In this document: positions 1 to 7,000 of the stretch, one piece after another
Position numbering within the stretch: position 1 is the stretch's first letter
Layout of the letters: each line of letters opens with the position of its first letter
Source: Sporosarcina sp. NCCP-2222
Lineage (GTDB): Bacteria; Bacillota; Bacilli; Bacillales_A; Planococcaceae
Assembly: GCF_023168145.1 (NCBI RefSeq)
Contig: NZ_BQYK01000007.1
Location: forward strand, 152,158-190,559
Length of the DNA: 38,402 nucleotides
Direction of reading: 5' to 3'
Notes under the pieces: model-generated
What the model was told of the DNA's origin: nothing
What the model saw: the letters and a program-made list of their open reading frames with translations, nothing else
Database searches by the model: none
Program-made: the position numbers and the translations under genes

Positions 1-198
1 GCCTTTCGGGCGGCCGAGGTGGCTTGCTAAAATGACTTTGGCCCCTTGGCTGGTCAAATATTCGATCGTCGGGATAGCAGCGCGGATTCTCGTATCATCC
101 GTAACGGCTCCATCCTCCATCGGCACATTAAAATCAACCCGGCAAAAAACTCGTTTGCCACCTAGTTCTATATCTTTCATCGTCTGTTTGGACATCAT
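1..198 (-). CDS. pgk: Phosphoglycerate kinase, N-terminal part (cut by window edge)
   Basis: Glycolytic enzyme that transfers phosphate from 1,3-bisphosphoglycerate to ADP. Only the first 66 codons lie in the window; the gene runs off at position 1. The translation begins [18 protein letters not shown] and continues with the family motifs RVDFNVP and, at the edge, SHLGRPKG, which is the typical PGK N-terminal substrate-binding region. Two adjacent ATG codons (198 and 195) are possible starts; the GGAGGTG ribosome-binding site is 11 bases before the first. It follows gapA in the same direction, as in the classical cggR-gapA-pgk order, but an intrinsic terminator lies between the two genes, so pgk probably has a promoter of its own or relies on readthrough. 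Confidence 0.95.
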   Translation of the reverse strand, partial: MMSKQTMKDIELGGKRVFCRVDFNVPMEDGAVTDDTRIRAAIPTIEYLTSQGAKVILASHLGRPKG

Positions 199-239
199 GA
201 AAAATAGCACACCTCCGTATGTAATGTAACTTCCTTTTG

Positions 240-276
240 CGGGAAATTCCCGACAACTACTTTCCGCCTAATCATA
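240..276 (-). promoter_or_regulatory. Possible pgk promoter -10 and leader palindrome
   Basis: Between the gapA terminator and pgk, the minus strand holds TGG-TATGAT (271-276), an extended -10 without a good -35. About 20 bases downstream is the 13-base palindrome CGGGAAATTCCCG (240-252). The palindrome could be an operator or a short leader hairpin. This is weak evidence from motif shape only. Confidence 0.35.
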
Positions 277-327
277 CCATATCCCAACATCTGCTACCGC
301 AGAAAATCATCCAGGATCAGTATGTAG

Positions 328-357
328 AAAAAAGAGGAACGGGCTGATCCGTTCCTC
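328..357 (-). terminator. Intrinsic terminator after gapA
   Basis: A perfect 9-bp stem GAGGAACGG/CCGTTCCTC (334-342 and 349-357) with a 6-base loop is followed on the minus strand by six T residues (333-328). It lies between gapA and pgk and would end cggR-gapA transcripts. Confidence 0.9.
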
Positions 358-405
358 TACCCAACTATATTATAAGTCGTAGGCTGTTTGTTGGCTATGA
401 TTTGA

Positions 406-1413
406 TTAGAACCCTTGTTGCTGCATGTATAATGCCAAGTCGATGCAGCGTGCAGAGTATCCTGATTCATTGTCGTACCAAGAGATAACTTTCACCATAT
501 TGCCGTCAAGCACCATTGTGGACAGGCCATCTACAGTGGAAGATGCTGTGTTGCCGTTATAGTCGCGGGACACAAGCGGGATTTCATTGTAGTACAAGAA
601 ACCTTTTAGTTCATTCTCAGACGCATTTTTCAAAGCAGCATTGACGTCTTCGACGGTCACTTCCTTGCCAACTTCCGCAACGAAGTCAACGAGGGACACG
701 TTCGGTGTCGGAACGCGGACTGCCATGCCGTCCAGCTTCCCTTTCAATTCAGGGATAACCTTTGTGACTGCTGATGCTGCGCCAGTAGTCGTTGGAATCA
801 TGGATTCCGCAGCAGCACGTGCACGGCGGTAATCTTCATGCGGCAAGTCGAGAATACGCTGGTCATTTGTGTACGAGTGAACTGTCGTCATCATGCCGCG
901 CTTTATGCCAAACTCGTCGTTTAGCACTTTGACGACAGGTGCCAGGCAGTTTGTCGTACAAGACGCGTTCGATACGATATGGTCGGAACCTGCATCATAA
1001 TCCTTGTGGTTGACGCCCATAACCAATGTTTTGATGTCGCCTTTTGCCGGAGCTGACAGGATCACTTTTTTCGCTCCTGCATCGATATGCTTTTGAAGTC
1101 CTTTTTGGTCCCGGAAGACGCCTGTTGATTCGATAACCACATCGACCTCAAGCTCTTTCCAAGGCAACACGGAAGGATCTTTTTCAGCGTAGACGCGAAT
1201 CTTTTTGCCGTTAACGACGAGATGATTTTCATCCGATCCGACTTCCGCATCGAAAATTCCGTGCACCGAGTCATACTTGAGCAAATGCGCCAGCATCGCT
1301 GCGTCCGTCAAATCGTTGACCGCGACGATTTCGATATCGTCATGCGCCATTGCTTCCCGAAATACCACTCTGCCAATTCGTCCAAATCCGTTAATCGCCA
1401 TTTTTAATGTCAT
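406..1413 (-). CDS. gapA: Glyceraldehyde-3-phosphate dehydrogenase, NAD-dependent glycolytic type
   Basis: Oxidises and phosphorylates glyceraldehyde-3-phosphate in glycolysis. The 335-residue product has the Rossmann start AINGFGRIGR, the catalytic motif SNASCTTNC with Cys152, and the C-terminal SWYDNESGYS. The segment AVNDLTD at residues 31-37 resembles NAD-using GapA rather than NADP-using GapB; this cofactor call rests on family knowledge. The frame is open five codons further upstream, but GGAGGT lies within that extension, 7 bases before the ATG at 1413, so MTLKMAING is the better start. It lies 19 bp downstream of cggR and is probably cotranscribed with it and repressed by CggR. Confidence 0.97.
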   Translation of the reverse strand: MTLKMAINGFGRIGRVVFREAMAHDDIEIVAVNDLTDAAMLAHLLKYDSVHGIFDAEVGSDENHLVVNGKKIRVYAEKDPSVLPWKELEVDVVIESTGVFRDQKGLQKHIDAGAKKVILSAPAKGDIKTLVMGVNHKDYDAGSDHIVSNASCTTNCLAPVVKVLNDEFGIKRGMMTTVHSYTNDQRILDLPHEDYRRARAAAESMIPTTTGAASAVTKVIPELKGKLDGMAVRVPTPNVSLVDFVAEVGKEVTVEDVNAALKNASENELKGFLYYNEIPLVSRDYNGNTASSTVDGLSTMVLDGNMVKVISWYDNESGYSARCIDLALYMQQQGF

Positions 1414-1432
1414 GTGAATGACCTCCATCTAT

Positions 1433-2473
1433 TTAAGTATTTTTACGTAATATCCGTTGCATTTCAGCGGCTGCCCCTTCATCGGTCACTAAGATTGTCT
1501 GCCGAGGCGCGCTAGCCATATAGGCGAGTATCGCGGCTGCTTTGCTTGCACCGCCTGCCACCGCAATTAAAAGCGGAACCTGTTCCAGCTGTTCGGTCTG
1601 GATGCCGACCGTCCGCAGCCGATAGACGACGTTTCCGTTTTCATCGAAATAATAACCGAATGCCTCTCCAAGAGCTTTCCCCTGTTCCAGCAATTCCAAT
1701 TCCTCATCCGACGAATTTCGCATCGCCGCCATCTTTTTCGCATCGCCAATCCCATGCAGGACGCAATCCGTTTTCTCATATTGCGCCATCATCTCAAGTG
1801 CGGCTGGTTCTTTCCGGAATACCTCGTGCGCTTCTTCGCTTAGCGTCTCCGGGTAATAGAAGGTGCTGTATGTTGCACCGCAAGCTTGGGCAAATAATGC
1901 CGAAATGACATTCGCCTGCAAGCCGATATCCTCTCCGACGCCGCCTCTTGCTGCAATAAACCGCAACCGTTCGGCTTCCGGGAACTTTCCGATAAAAGGT
2001 GGGATTGCCGCAACTGAACTGCCGCCCGTCACCGCCACAATTTGACCGTCACCAATCAAGGTGACAAATTGCTCGGCAGCCTCTTTGCCGATAACAGCTT
2101 TTACAGAAGACGTCACGTCAGAGTCGCCAGGGACAACAATTACTTTCCGAATGCCGATCGTCTGCTCCAAATAGCGTGCGAGCGTATTGCGACCCGACCA
2201 ATCATCCATACTAGTACGCAGTGATGACAGCATTTGTCTGCCTTCCTCTGTCACACTGGCGCCTTCCTTCTCGATCCGGATCAAGCCCGCATCACGAAGA
2301 GCCTCCAGTACATTGCGCGCTTCCCGTTCCGACAGCCTCGCCACTTGGCCCAGCTGCCGCCTCCCGATTGGCCCGTTCATATCAATTATTTTTAATGCAC
2401 TATATCGCTGTTGCATGAGATCCATCATTTCAGGCACAAGCTTCCGTTGCGCCTCGAGGAAATCCGAGTTCAA
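1433..2473 (-). CDS. cggR: Central glycolytic genes regulator CggR (SorC/DeoR family)
   Basis: Repressor of the gapA operon; in B. subtilis it binds a tandem operator and is released by fructose-1,6-bisphosphate. The 346-residue protein has an N-terminal winged-helix segment (roughly 20-75, with GRRQLGQVARLSEREARNVL) and a C-terminal SorC-type sugar-binding domain (roughly 95-340) containing VTGGSSVAAIPPF and VAGGASKAAA. The start is TTG at 2473, 6 to 8 bases after an AGGGG ribosome-binding site; the next ATG codons would cut into the conserved N-terminus. Its own promoter and operator lie directly upstream and gapA follows after 19 bp, so autoregulation of a cggR-gapA unit is the expected arrangement. 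Confidence 0.95.
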   Translation of the reverse strand: MNSDFLEAQRKLVPEMMDLMQQRYSALKIIDMNGPIGRRQLGQVARLSEREARNVLEALRDAGLIRIEKEGASVTEEGRQMLSSLRTSMDDWSGRNTLARYLEQTIGIRKVIVVPGDSDVTSSVKAVIGKEAAEQFVTLIGDGQIVAVTGGSSVAAIPPFIGKFPEAERLRFIAARGGVGEDIGLQANVISALFAQACGATYSTFYYPETLSEEAHEVFRKEPAALEMMAQYEKTDCVLHGIGDAKKMAAMRNSSDEELELLEQGKALGEAFGYYFDENGNVVYRLRTVGIQTEQLEQVPLLIAVAGGASKAAAILAYMASAPRQTILVTDEGAAAEMQRILRKNT

Positions 2474-2493
2474 TGAAAGCCCCTCTTTTCTAT

Positions 2494-2529
2494 GGACAAA
2501 AAATGTCCCGCATATTTATTTTTGTCCCA
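2494..2529 (-). promoter_or_regulatory. CggR operator
   Basis: The minus strand reads TGGGAC, then 13 bases, then CGGGAC-N6-TGTCC. This resembles the known B. subtilis operator (two copies of CGGGAC-N6-TGTC). The two GGGAC half-sites start 19 bases apart against 20 in B. subtilis, and the distal TGTC of the first copy is degenerate (AAAT). It lies 20 to 60 bases downstream of the predicted transcription start, where a roadblock-type CggR operator is expected. Confidence 0.8.
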
Positions 2530-2558
2530 CCTAAGATAAAAAAATAGATCTTGTGTTT

Positions 2559-2587
2559 ATTGTATACCTATTCCTTTCATTTTTCAA
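2559..2587 (-). promoter_or_regulatory. Sigma-A promoter of cggR-gapA
   Basis: Minus strand TTGAAA (2587-2582), 17-bp spacer, TACAAT (2564-2559). The -35 element overlaps the last codons of the glutaredoxin gene. The predicted start near 2551 places the CggR operator downstream of the promoter. Confidence 0.75.
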
Positions 2588-2810
2588 ACAAATTTAATAT
2601 GTCAATATAACCGATGGATCCATACAATAAAACCTCGCCATCTTTCTCGATTACCGGAATCATGAGCATATATTTCTCATGCGCTTCATCATCCTCTTCA
2701 ATATTAACCGTCGACCACGTAAGCGAAACATCCTCCTGCGCCAGCTTCATCATTGCTTCTGCATCTTCGCATAAAGGACAGCCCGGTCTTGTGTAAAATG
2801 TGACGTTCAT
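2577..2810 (-). CDS. Glutaredoxin-family thiol-disulfide protein
   Basis: A 77-residue thioredoxin-fold protein beginning MNVTFYTRPGCPLCEDAE. The CPLC redox motif is at residues 11-14 and a cis-proline region follows (MIPVIEKDGE, 50-59). It belongs to the glutaredoxin-like DUF836 type often found beside cggR in Bacilli; the substrate is unknown. The frame stays open upstream to about 3125, but that extension is a low-complexity translation of the 21-bp repeats and lacks family similarity. ATG at 2810 follows a GAGGGTGG ribosome-binding site. It precedes cggR, whose promoter starts inside its 3' end. Confidence 0.85.
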   Translation of the reverse strand: MNVTFYTRPGCPLCEDAEAMMKLAQEDVSLTWSTVNIEEDDEAHEKYMLMIPVIEKDGEVLLYGSIGYIDILNLFEK

Positions 2811-3103
2811 CGTTTCCACCCTCGTTCTTGTTTTATATGGGTTGATTATAACGGATGGAAGAGTGGAAGGACAAGTTGGGTGGTGTGGTGGATGGTTTAT
2901 GCGCGGGTGAAGGTTGGGTATGCGCGGCTGGATGACGTGTATGCTCGGGTACGGTTGTCGTATGCGCGGCTGGGGGTTGGTAATGTGCGGGTACGACCAC
3001 TTTATGCGCACCTGGTCTGTTGGTGGAGATATTTTGCTTCGCGGGTTATATTTTTTGTGATGGCTTATCTTATTTCGCGCTGAATGTCCTAGAGCATTTA
3101 CAA
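2811..3103. other. Noncoding stretch between glutaredoxin and TPM genes
   Basis: About 290 bases without a convincing gene. It holds the six 21-bp tandem repeats described separately. The open frames crossing it on both strands are translations of the repeat and have no recognisable family. Confidence 0.7.
2898..3023. repeat. Six imperfect 21-bp tandem repeats
   Basis: Six units of exactly 21 bp (2898, 2919, 2940, 2961, 2982, 3003) share a core close to TATGCGCGGNT, with the remaining half of each unit varying strongly. Because 21 is a multiple of three, the plus strand translates to a heptad-like YARxxxx peptide series and the minus strand to a Pro-rich series. No ribosome-binding site or protein family supports translation. 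The units sit between two minus-strand genes, just upstream of the glutaredoxin gene. Confidence 0.85.
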
Positions 3104-3137
3104 CAAAAAAACATCCAACCCACAAAGGATTGGATGT
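3104..3137 (-). terminator. Intrinsic terminator after the TPM gene
   Basis: On the minus strand ACATCCAATCC and GGTTGGATGT form a stem (3111-3137) around a short loop, followed by a run of T residues (3111-3104). It ends lemA-TPM transcripts. Confidence 0.85.
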
Positions 3138-3146
3138 CTATTGTAG

Positions 3147-3968
3147 TTACCAGCTTCGGCCAGCGCCGCCTCCGCCACCGGAGCCACCTCCGCCGGAGAA
3201 TCCACCGCCTCCGCCGAAGCCACCGCCACCACCGAAACCGCCTCCTCCTCCAAATGATCCTGGGAAGAAGATCGGTCCACGCGATCTACTGCGTCTGCCA
3301 CGACCGCCTCCGCCGCCACGACCGCCACCGCTTCCAAACATTCGGAGTAAGAGGAAGATGATGATTAAGATGACGATAGGAGTAGGGAGCCCCAATCCCC
3401 CATCATCTTGGCGTTCAACCGTTTGCACTTGGGCGAGTTCACCGTTCCAGCCATACTCTTTTGCGATTTCATTATAGAATGCTTTATATGCTTCTGTGAT
3501 GGCCATATCAGGTTGTTCCTCATGCAAAAAAGGTATAGACACGTCATCTATAATACGTCCAACTTTTCCGTCAGGAAGAGCTCCTTCAAGTCCATATCCA
3601 ACTGTCAATTCAAAATGCCGGTCGCCACTCGAATTTGGAACTGTCGTGACAACAAGCAAAGCACCATTATCTTGCCCTTTCTTACCTAACCCATAGTGAC
3701 GAAGAGCCTCTACTGCAAACTCATCAACGGGTTCATCGCCAATACTTGGCAAAGTCAAAATCGCTAGTTCAGCTGTCGTCCCATCATTCAACTGCTTCCC
3801 CAACCGATTCAACTCAGCTTTTTGCTCTTCTGATAATATATTCGCATGGTCTTGCACATACTCATCATATTTGTTCCAAGGAGGGACATCCGCTGCCAAT
3901 GCCCGTCCCGGTAAGATAGCCGCTACGAGGATGAGGGCCATCAGGATGAAGCGGGATGCGGTGCGCAT
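3147..3968 (-). CDS. TPM-domain (YgcG/Psb32 family) exported membrane protein
   Basis: The 273-residue product has a signal peptide (about 1-25, ending GRALA-ADV), a TPM domain (about 35-160, with YVQDHANILSEEQ and ELTVGYGLEGALPDG), a hydrophobic membrane segment near 197-212 (PIVILIIIFLLLRMF), and an Arg/Gly then Gly-rich tail to the C-terminal GAGRSW. The TPM domain would face outside. Family members are linked to membrane protein quality control, but the biochemical role in Bacilli is not settled. It shares a TGATG junction (1-bp overlap) with lemA, a pairing seen widely, so the two probably work together at the membrane. Confidence 0.88.
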   Translation of the reverse strand: MRTASRFILMALILVAAILPGRALAADVPPWNKYDEYVQDHANILSEEQKAELNRLGKQLNDGTTAELAILTLPSIGDEPVDEFAVEALRHYGLGKKGQDNGALLVVTTVPNSSGDRHFELTVGYGLEGALPDGKVGRIIDDVSIPFLHEEQPDMAITEAYKAFYNEIAKEYGWNGELAQVQTVERQDDGGLGLPTPIVILIIIFLLLRMFGSGGGRGGGGGRGRRSRSRGPIFFPGSFGGGGGFGGGGGFGGGGGFSGGGGSGGGGGAGRSW

Positions 3969-4546
3969 CAGTCTTTGCCATCCTCGAAGTCTACTTTAGG
4001 TGCTTCAGTTGCAGCTGGGTCTGCTTTGAAATATTCTTTTTCATCGAATCCGAAAATGGAAGCGACGAGTTTACCCGGGAAGCGCTTGGTTTGTCGGTTG
4101 TAGTTTGCCACCACGTCGTTGTAGTCTTTCCGAGCGACGCCGATCCGGTTTTCCGTGCCGGCGAGTTCATCCATGAGCTGGGTGAATTGTCGGTCTGCCT
4201 TTAATTCCGGATAGTTTTCAACGACGACGAGCAGTCGACCGAGTGCGCTTGTCAGCTCAGCGTCAGCTGCAGCTTGTTCTTCCGGTCCAGCGGCTCCAGC
4301 TAAACGGGAGCGGGCATCTGCGATTTCGGTCATGACTTCTTTTTCATGGCTCGCGTACCCTTTCACTGTGTTGACCAAGTTAGGAATCAAATCCAGACGC
4401 CGTTGTAATTGGTTTTCTACTTGGGCATAGGATTGATCCACATCTTCTTCTAAATTGACGAACTTATTGTAACTCGGGACAAGTATAATACCGAGTACGA
4501 CGATAATTCCTACGATCACTGCGATTGGTCCTAAAATCTTTTTCAT
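3968..4546 (-). CDS. lemA: LemA family membrane protein
   Basis: The 192-residue protein has one N-terminal transmembrane segment (about 3-25) and a long helical domain with the family motifs AQVENQLQRRLDLIPNLV and GYASHEKEV, and near the C-terminus NRQTKRFPG. The ATG at 4546 follows GGAGTGG; an eight-codon upstream extension exists but would contain that ribosome-binding site. LemA proteins are small membrane-anchored helical proteins of unclear function that usually neighbour a TPM-domain gene, as here. A TGAAAC element about 100 bp upstream hints at sigma-W control. Confidence 0.92.
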   Translation of the reverse strand: MKKILGPIAVIVGIIVVLGIILVPSYNKFVNLEEDVDQSYAQVENQLQRRLDLIPNLVNTVKGYASHEKEVMTEIADARSRLAGAAGPEEQAAADAELTSALGRLLVVVENYPELKADRQFTQLMDELAGTENRIGVARKDYNDVVANYNRQTKRFPGKLVASIFGFDEKEYFKADPAATEAPKVDFEDGKD

Positions 4547-4622
4547 TGTTCTCCACTCCTCTTCCATCAATACGTTTCTTGTACCCGATTGCCGGTTCCT
4601 CTAAAACGTCTGTTGTTTAATT

Positions 4623-4650
4623 CTACTGGCTGGCTTATTAAAAAGTTTCA
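4623..4650 (-). promoter_or_regulatory. Weak sigma-W-like promoter candidate upstream of lemA
   Basis: Minus strand TGAAAC followed by TTTTT (4650-4640), then a 16-bp spacer from the -35, then CAGTAG where CGTA would be expected. The -35 looks like the extracytoplasmic-function class; the -10 does not match well. Confidence 0.3.
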
Positions 4651-4691
4651 TCTTTTTTGAAGCTTACGCTATTCCCAATTGGATTAGACGC

Positions 4692-4724
4692 AAAACGGCT
4701 ACCCTCTGGGTAAGAGGATAGCCG
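4692..4724 (-). terminator. Intrinsic terminator after clpP
   Basis: Minus strand CGGCTATCCTC and GAGGGTAGCCG form an 11-bp stem with one wobble pair (4696-4724) followed by TTTTG. Confidence 0.8.
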
Positions 4725-4735
4725 CCGATTTTAAC

Positions 4736-5338
4736 TTATTTCGAAAGGTCTTTCATATCGCTTCTTGTGATGATGTGGTCAATGAGACCATACTCTTTCG
4801 CACGCTCTGCCGTCATGAAGTTATCGCGGTCTGTGTCTTTCGCAATGACTTCGACCGGCTGGCCTGTACGCTCAGATAGGATGGTGTTCAATTTTTCGCG
4901 AAGGAAGAGAATGCGTTTGGCCGCAATTTCGATTTCCGTCGCTTGCCCTTGTGCACCGCCAAGTGGCTGGTGAATCATGACTTCTGCGTTAGGCAATGCA
5001 TAGCGCTTGCCTTTCGTTCCAGCAGTCAAGAGGAATGAACCCATAGAAGCTGCCATCCCGATACAGATTGTTTGGATGTCTGGCTTGATGAATTGCATTG
5101 TGTCGTAGATCGCCATACCCGCAGTGATGCTGCCGCCCGGGCTGTTGATGTAGATGGAAACATCTTTTTCTGGATCTTCCGCTTCCAAGAATAATAGTTG
5201 TGCTACAATGGAGTTTGCGACGTTGTCGTCAATTGCGCTTCCAAGCATGATGATCCGGTCTTTCAAAAGACGGGAGTAAATGTCGTATGCGCGTTCTCCG
5301 CGGTTCGTTTGTTCAATAACTGTAGGGATTAAATTCAT
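4736..5338 (-). CDS. clpP: ATP-dependent Clp protease proteolytic subunit
   Basis: Forms the tetradecameric serine-protease chamber that partners ClpC, ClpX or ClpE. The 200-residue product has the catalytic triad in family context: Ser98 (GMAASMGS), His123 (MIHQPLGG) and Asp172 (DTDRDNF). Length and N-terminus ([19 protein letters not shown]) match typical ClpP. The frame extends upstream, but AGGAGG lies 7 bases before the ATG at 5338. A sigma-A promoter overlapped by a CtsR box lies upstream, indicating heat-shock class III control, and a terminator follows, so it is probably monocistronic. Confidence 0.98.
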   Translation of the reverse strand: MNLIPTVIEQTNRGERAYDIYSRLLKDRIIMLGSAIDDNVANSIVAQLLFLEAEDPEKDVSIYINSPGGSITAGMAIYDTMQFIKPDIQTICIGMAASMGSFLLTAGTKGKRYALPNAEVMIHQPLGGAQGQATEIEIAAKRILFLREKLNTILSERTGQPVEVIAKDTDRDNFMTAERAKEYGLIDHIITRSDMKDLSK

Positions 5339-5404
5339 TCCATTTCCTCCTTTAAGGTGGATGTTACTATCGGTCTGTTGAAAGTGTATTTCAACTGTAC
5401 CCTT

Positions 5405-5434
5405 ATCATACCTATTATAGTCAACAATGGTCAA
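5405..5434 (-). promoter_or_regulatory. Sigma-A promoter of clpP
   Basis: Minus strand TTGACC (5434-5429), 18-bp spacer, TATGAT (5410-5405). The -35 lies inside the CtsR box. Confidence 0.7.
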
Positions 5435-5435
5435 A
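5419..5435 (+). promoter_or_regulatory. CtsR operator of clpP
   Basis: Plus strand AGTCAAC-AAT-GGTCAAA matches the CtsR heptad repeat (A/G)GTCAAA-NAN-(A/G)GTCAAA with one mismatch. It covers the clpP -35 element, so CtsR binding would block RNA polymerase. Confidence 0.85.
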
Positions 5436-5458
5436 TATAATGCATTGTAAAAAACCTA

Positions 5459-5487
5459 TTGCATTCATTCCACTTCTTTTGTATAAT
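5459..5487 (+). promoter_or_regulatory. Sigma-A promoter of the tRNA-Arg gene
   Basis: TTGCAT (5459-5464), 17-bp spacer, TATAAT (5482-5487), with the tRNA starting 36 bases after the -10. Confidence 0.8.
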
Positions 5488-5522
5488 GAAACTTGTCCGT
5501 TACAGATATGGACACTATATAT

Positions 5523-5594
5523 GCCCTCGTGGTGCAATGGATAGCACGCAAGATTCCGGTTCTTGAAATGTGGGTTCGACTCCTGCCGAGGGCG
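5523..5594 (+). tRNA. tRNA-Arg, anticodon CCG
   Basis: A 72-nt cloverleaf: acceptor stem GCCCTCG/CGAGGGC with discriminator G, D-arm TGGTGCAATGGATAGCAC, anticodon stem CAAGA/TCTTG around loop TTCCGGT (anticodon CCG, reading CGG), and T-arm GTGGG-TTCGACT-CCTGC. The T stem has two G-U pairs. CCA is not encoded. A single tRNA-Arg beside clpP is also found in B. subtilis. Confidence 0.95.
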
Positions 5595-5600
5595 TCCTCA

Positions 5601-5640
5601 AATACTTTATTCAGATTTGATCTGGATAAGGTATTTTTTT
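5601..5640 (+). terminator. Intrinsic terminator of the tRNA gene
   Basis: AATACTTTAT (5601-5610) pairs with ATAAGGTATT, with an inner CAGAT/ATCTG stem, followed by a run of seven T residues (5634-5640). Confidence 0.9.
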
Positions 5641-5693
5641 ATTCAACGAAACGAACCGTTCCTTTTTAAAGAAACGGCGTTCATCTTTAGAAC

Positions 5694-5726
5694 AAGTGCT
5701 GGACTGCAATTGCGGTTCCAGCACTT
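5694..5726 (-). terminator. Hairpin after crh, probable terminator
   Basis: AAGTGCTGGA (5694-5703) and TCCAGCACTT (5717-5726) form a perfect 10-bp stem just downstream of the crh stop. The T-rich side is better on the plus strand (CTTTTATTTTATC); on the minus strand GTTCT follows, so efficiency for crh is uncertain. Confidence 0.55.
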
Positions 5727-5734
5727 TTATTTTA

Positions 5735-5992
5735 TCAGTTCTCTTTTTCCACTAACTCAGAAAGCGTATCAATCGCTTTATCTTCGTCCACGCCATCCGC
5801 CATCAACGTGATGGATGTTCCTCTTGCTACTGCCAGGCTCATGATACCCATGATGCTTTTGGCATTTACTTGACGCTCGTCCTTCTTTAAAAAGACGTCG
5901 GCCGAGAAGCGGTTGGCTTCTTGGACGAATAAGGCTGCTTGTCTAGCCTGCAACCCGGTTTTCATTTTCACTTCGACTGTTTTTTCCACCAT
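5735..5992 (-). CDS. crh: Catabolite repression HPr-like protein Crh
   Basis: An 85-residue HPr-fold protein. Residue 15 is Gln (TGLQARQAA) where HPr has the phosphotransfer His15, while the regulatory Ser46 is kept (VNAKSIMG). This is the Crh pattern: it cannot take part in PTS phosphotransfer but can be phosphorylated on Ser46 by HprK and serve as a CcpA cofactor. Arg17 is followed by Gln18 where the B. subtilis protein, as I recall it, has Pro. The start MVEKTVEV at 5992 follows GGAGAGGAG. It is the last gene of yvcI-rapZ-yvcK-whiA-crh, as in B. subtilis; hprK lies about 9 kb away in the window. Confidence 0.95.
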   Translation of the reverse strand: MVEKTVEVKMKTGLQARQAALFVQEANRFSADVFLKKDERQVNAKSIMGIMSLAVARGTSITLMADGVDEDKAIDTLSELVEKEN

Positions 5993-6028
5993 AGCACTTG
6001 GCTCCTCTCCACTCACTAATTTCATCTA

Positions 6029-6970
6029 TTACTCAATGCCGCCGCCTCGAAGCTTATCTGCAATCTCTTCAATTTTGCGCAGCCGATGATTCACTCCTGA
6101 TTTGCTGACGGGTCCGCCTGAAACCATTTCCCCTAATTCCTTCAGGGTCACATCTTGGTATTCGACGCGCAGCCGTGCGATCTCCTGCAAGCGGTCCGGC
6201 AATTGATCAATTCCGATCGTGCTTTCAATGAACTTGATATTTTCCACTTGCCGCTGCGCCGCCCCGATTGTTTTGTTCAGGTTGGCCGTTTCGCAATTGA
6301 CGAGTCGATTCACGCTATTTCGCATATCCCTCAGGATCCGCACATCTTCAAACTTCATCAAAGACACATGGGCTCCGATCAGGCTGAGGAAATCCGAAAT
6401 CTTTTCCGCTTCCTTCAAATAAGCGATATAGCCTTTTTTCCGCTCGATCGATTTGGCGTTTAGATAAAAACTGTTCATCAACTCCACCAGCGCTTCACTA
6501 TGCTCCTTATAGAAAGAGAACATCTCCAAGTGATAGGAAGATGTTTCAGGATTGTTCACTGACCCGCCGGCCAGGAAAGCGCCTCTCAAATACGCTCGCT
6601 TGCAACAGTCATTTTCGACTAAAGGTGCCGCAATCTCATTGTTAAACTGAAATGTGCCAGTCAAAATATACAAATCCTCGAGAAGCTGTTTGGCACCTTC
6701 CCTGATTCTACATATGTATATATTGTTCTTCTTCAGCCTCATTTTTTTCCGTACGAGCAATTCCACTTTATAAGGATATAGTTTCTTAACGTTGGAATAC
6801 AAACGCCTGGCAATCGCCGCGTTTTCTGTTTGAACATCCAGGCTCAGCTGTTTGTTCGAGAAGGATAGAGCGCCGTTCATCCGAATGAATGCCGAAATCT
6901 CGGCTTTGATGCAACAATCATCGGACTCCACTTGCGTCAATTCCTTCTTCACTTCTGCCGCAAAAGACAT
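6029..6970 (-). CDS. whiA: DNA-binding protein WhiA
   Basis: A 313-residue homologue of WhiA, which combines a degenerate LAGLIDADG homing-endonuclease fold (roughly 90-190, with [15 protein letters not shown]) and a C-terminal helix-turn-helix (roughly 265-305, with [19 protein letters not shown] and [15 protein letters not shown]). It affects sporulation in actinomycetes and cell division or chromosome segregation in Bacilli. The ATG at 6970 ([11 protein letters not shown]) matches the family N-terminus and follows AAAGGGG; a nine-codon upstream extension is open but not conserved. It lies 30 bp after yvcK. Confidence 0.96.
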   Translation of the reverse strand: MSFAAEVKKELTQVESDDCCIKAEISAFIRMNGALSFSNKQLSLDVQTENAAIARRLYSNVKKLYPYKVELLVRKKMRLKKNNIYICRIREGAKQLLEDLYILTGTFQFNNEIAAPLVENDCCKRAYLRGAFLAGGSVNNPETSSYHLEMFSFYKEHSEALVELMNSFYLNAKSIERKKGYIAYLKEAEKISDFLSLIGAHVSLMKFEDVRILRDMRNSVNRLVNCETANLNKTIGAAQRQVENIKFIESTIGIDQLPDRLQEIARLRVEYQDVTLKELGEMVSGGPVSKSGVNHRLRKIEEIADKLRGGGIE

Positions 6971-7000
6971 GATAAACCCCTTTCCCGGCACTTCCACATA

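Noticed and set aside
2898..3023. CRISPR array
   Set aside because: The 21-bp units are contiguous with no spacers of typical length, and no cas genes are present.
2880..3083. Plus-strand open frame with YARxxxx repeats
   Set aside because: It has no ribosome-binding site and consists only of the tandem repeat, so it is treated as noncoding repeat.
2811..3125. Upstream extension of the glutaredoxin gene to a 182-residue protein
   Set aside because: The extension translates the 21-bp repeats on the minus strand into a low-complexity Pro/His-rich series with no family match, and a good ribosome-binding site precedes the ATG at 2810.
3130..3477. Plus-strand Pro-rich frame of 115 codons
   Set aside because: It is the antisense of the Gly-rich tail of the TPM protein; Gly codons read backwards as Pro.
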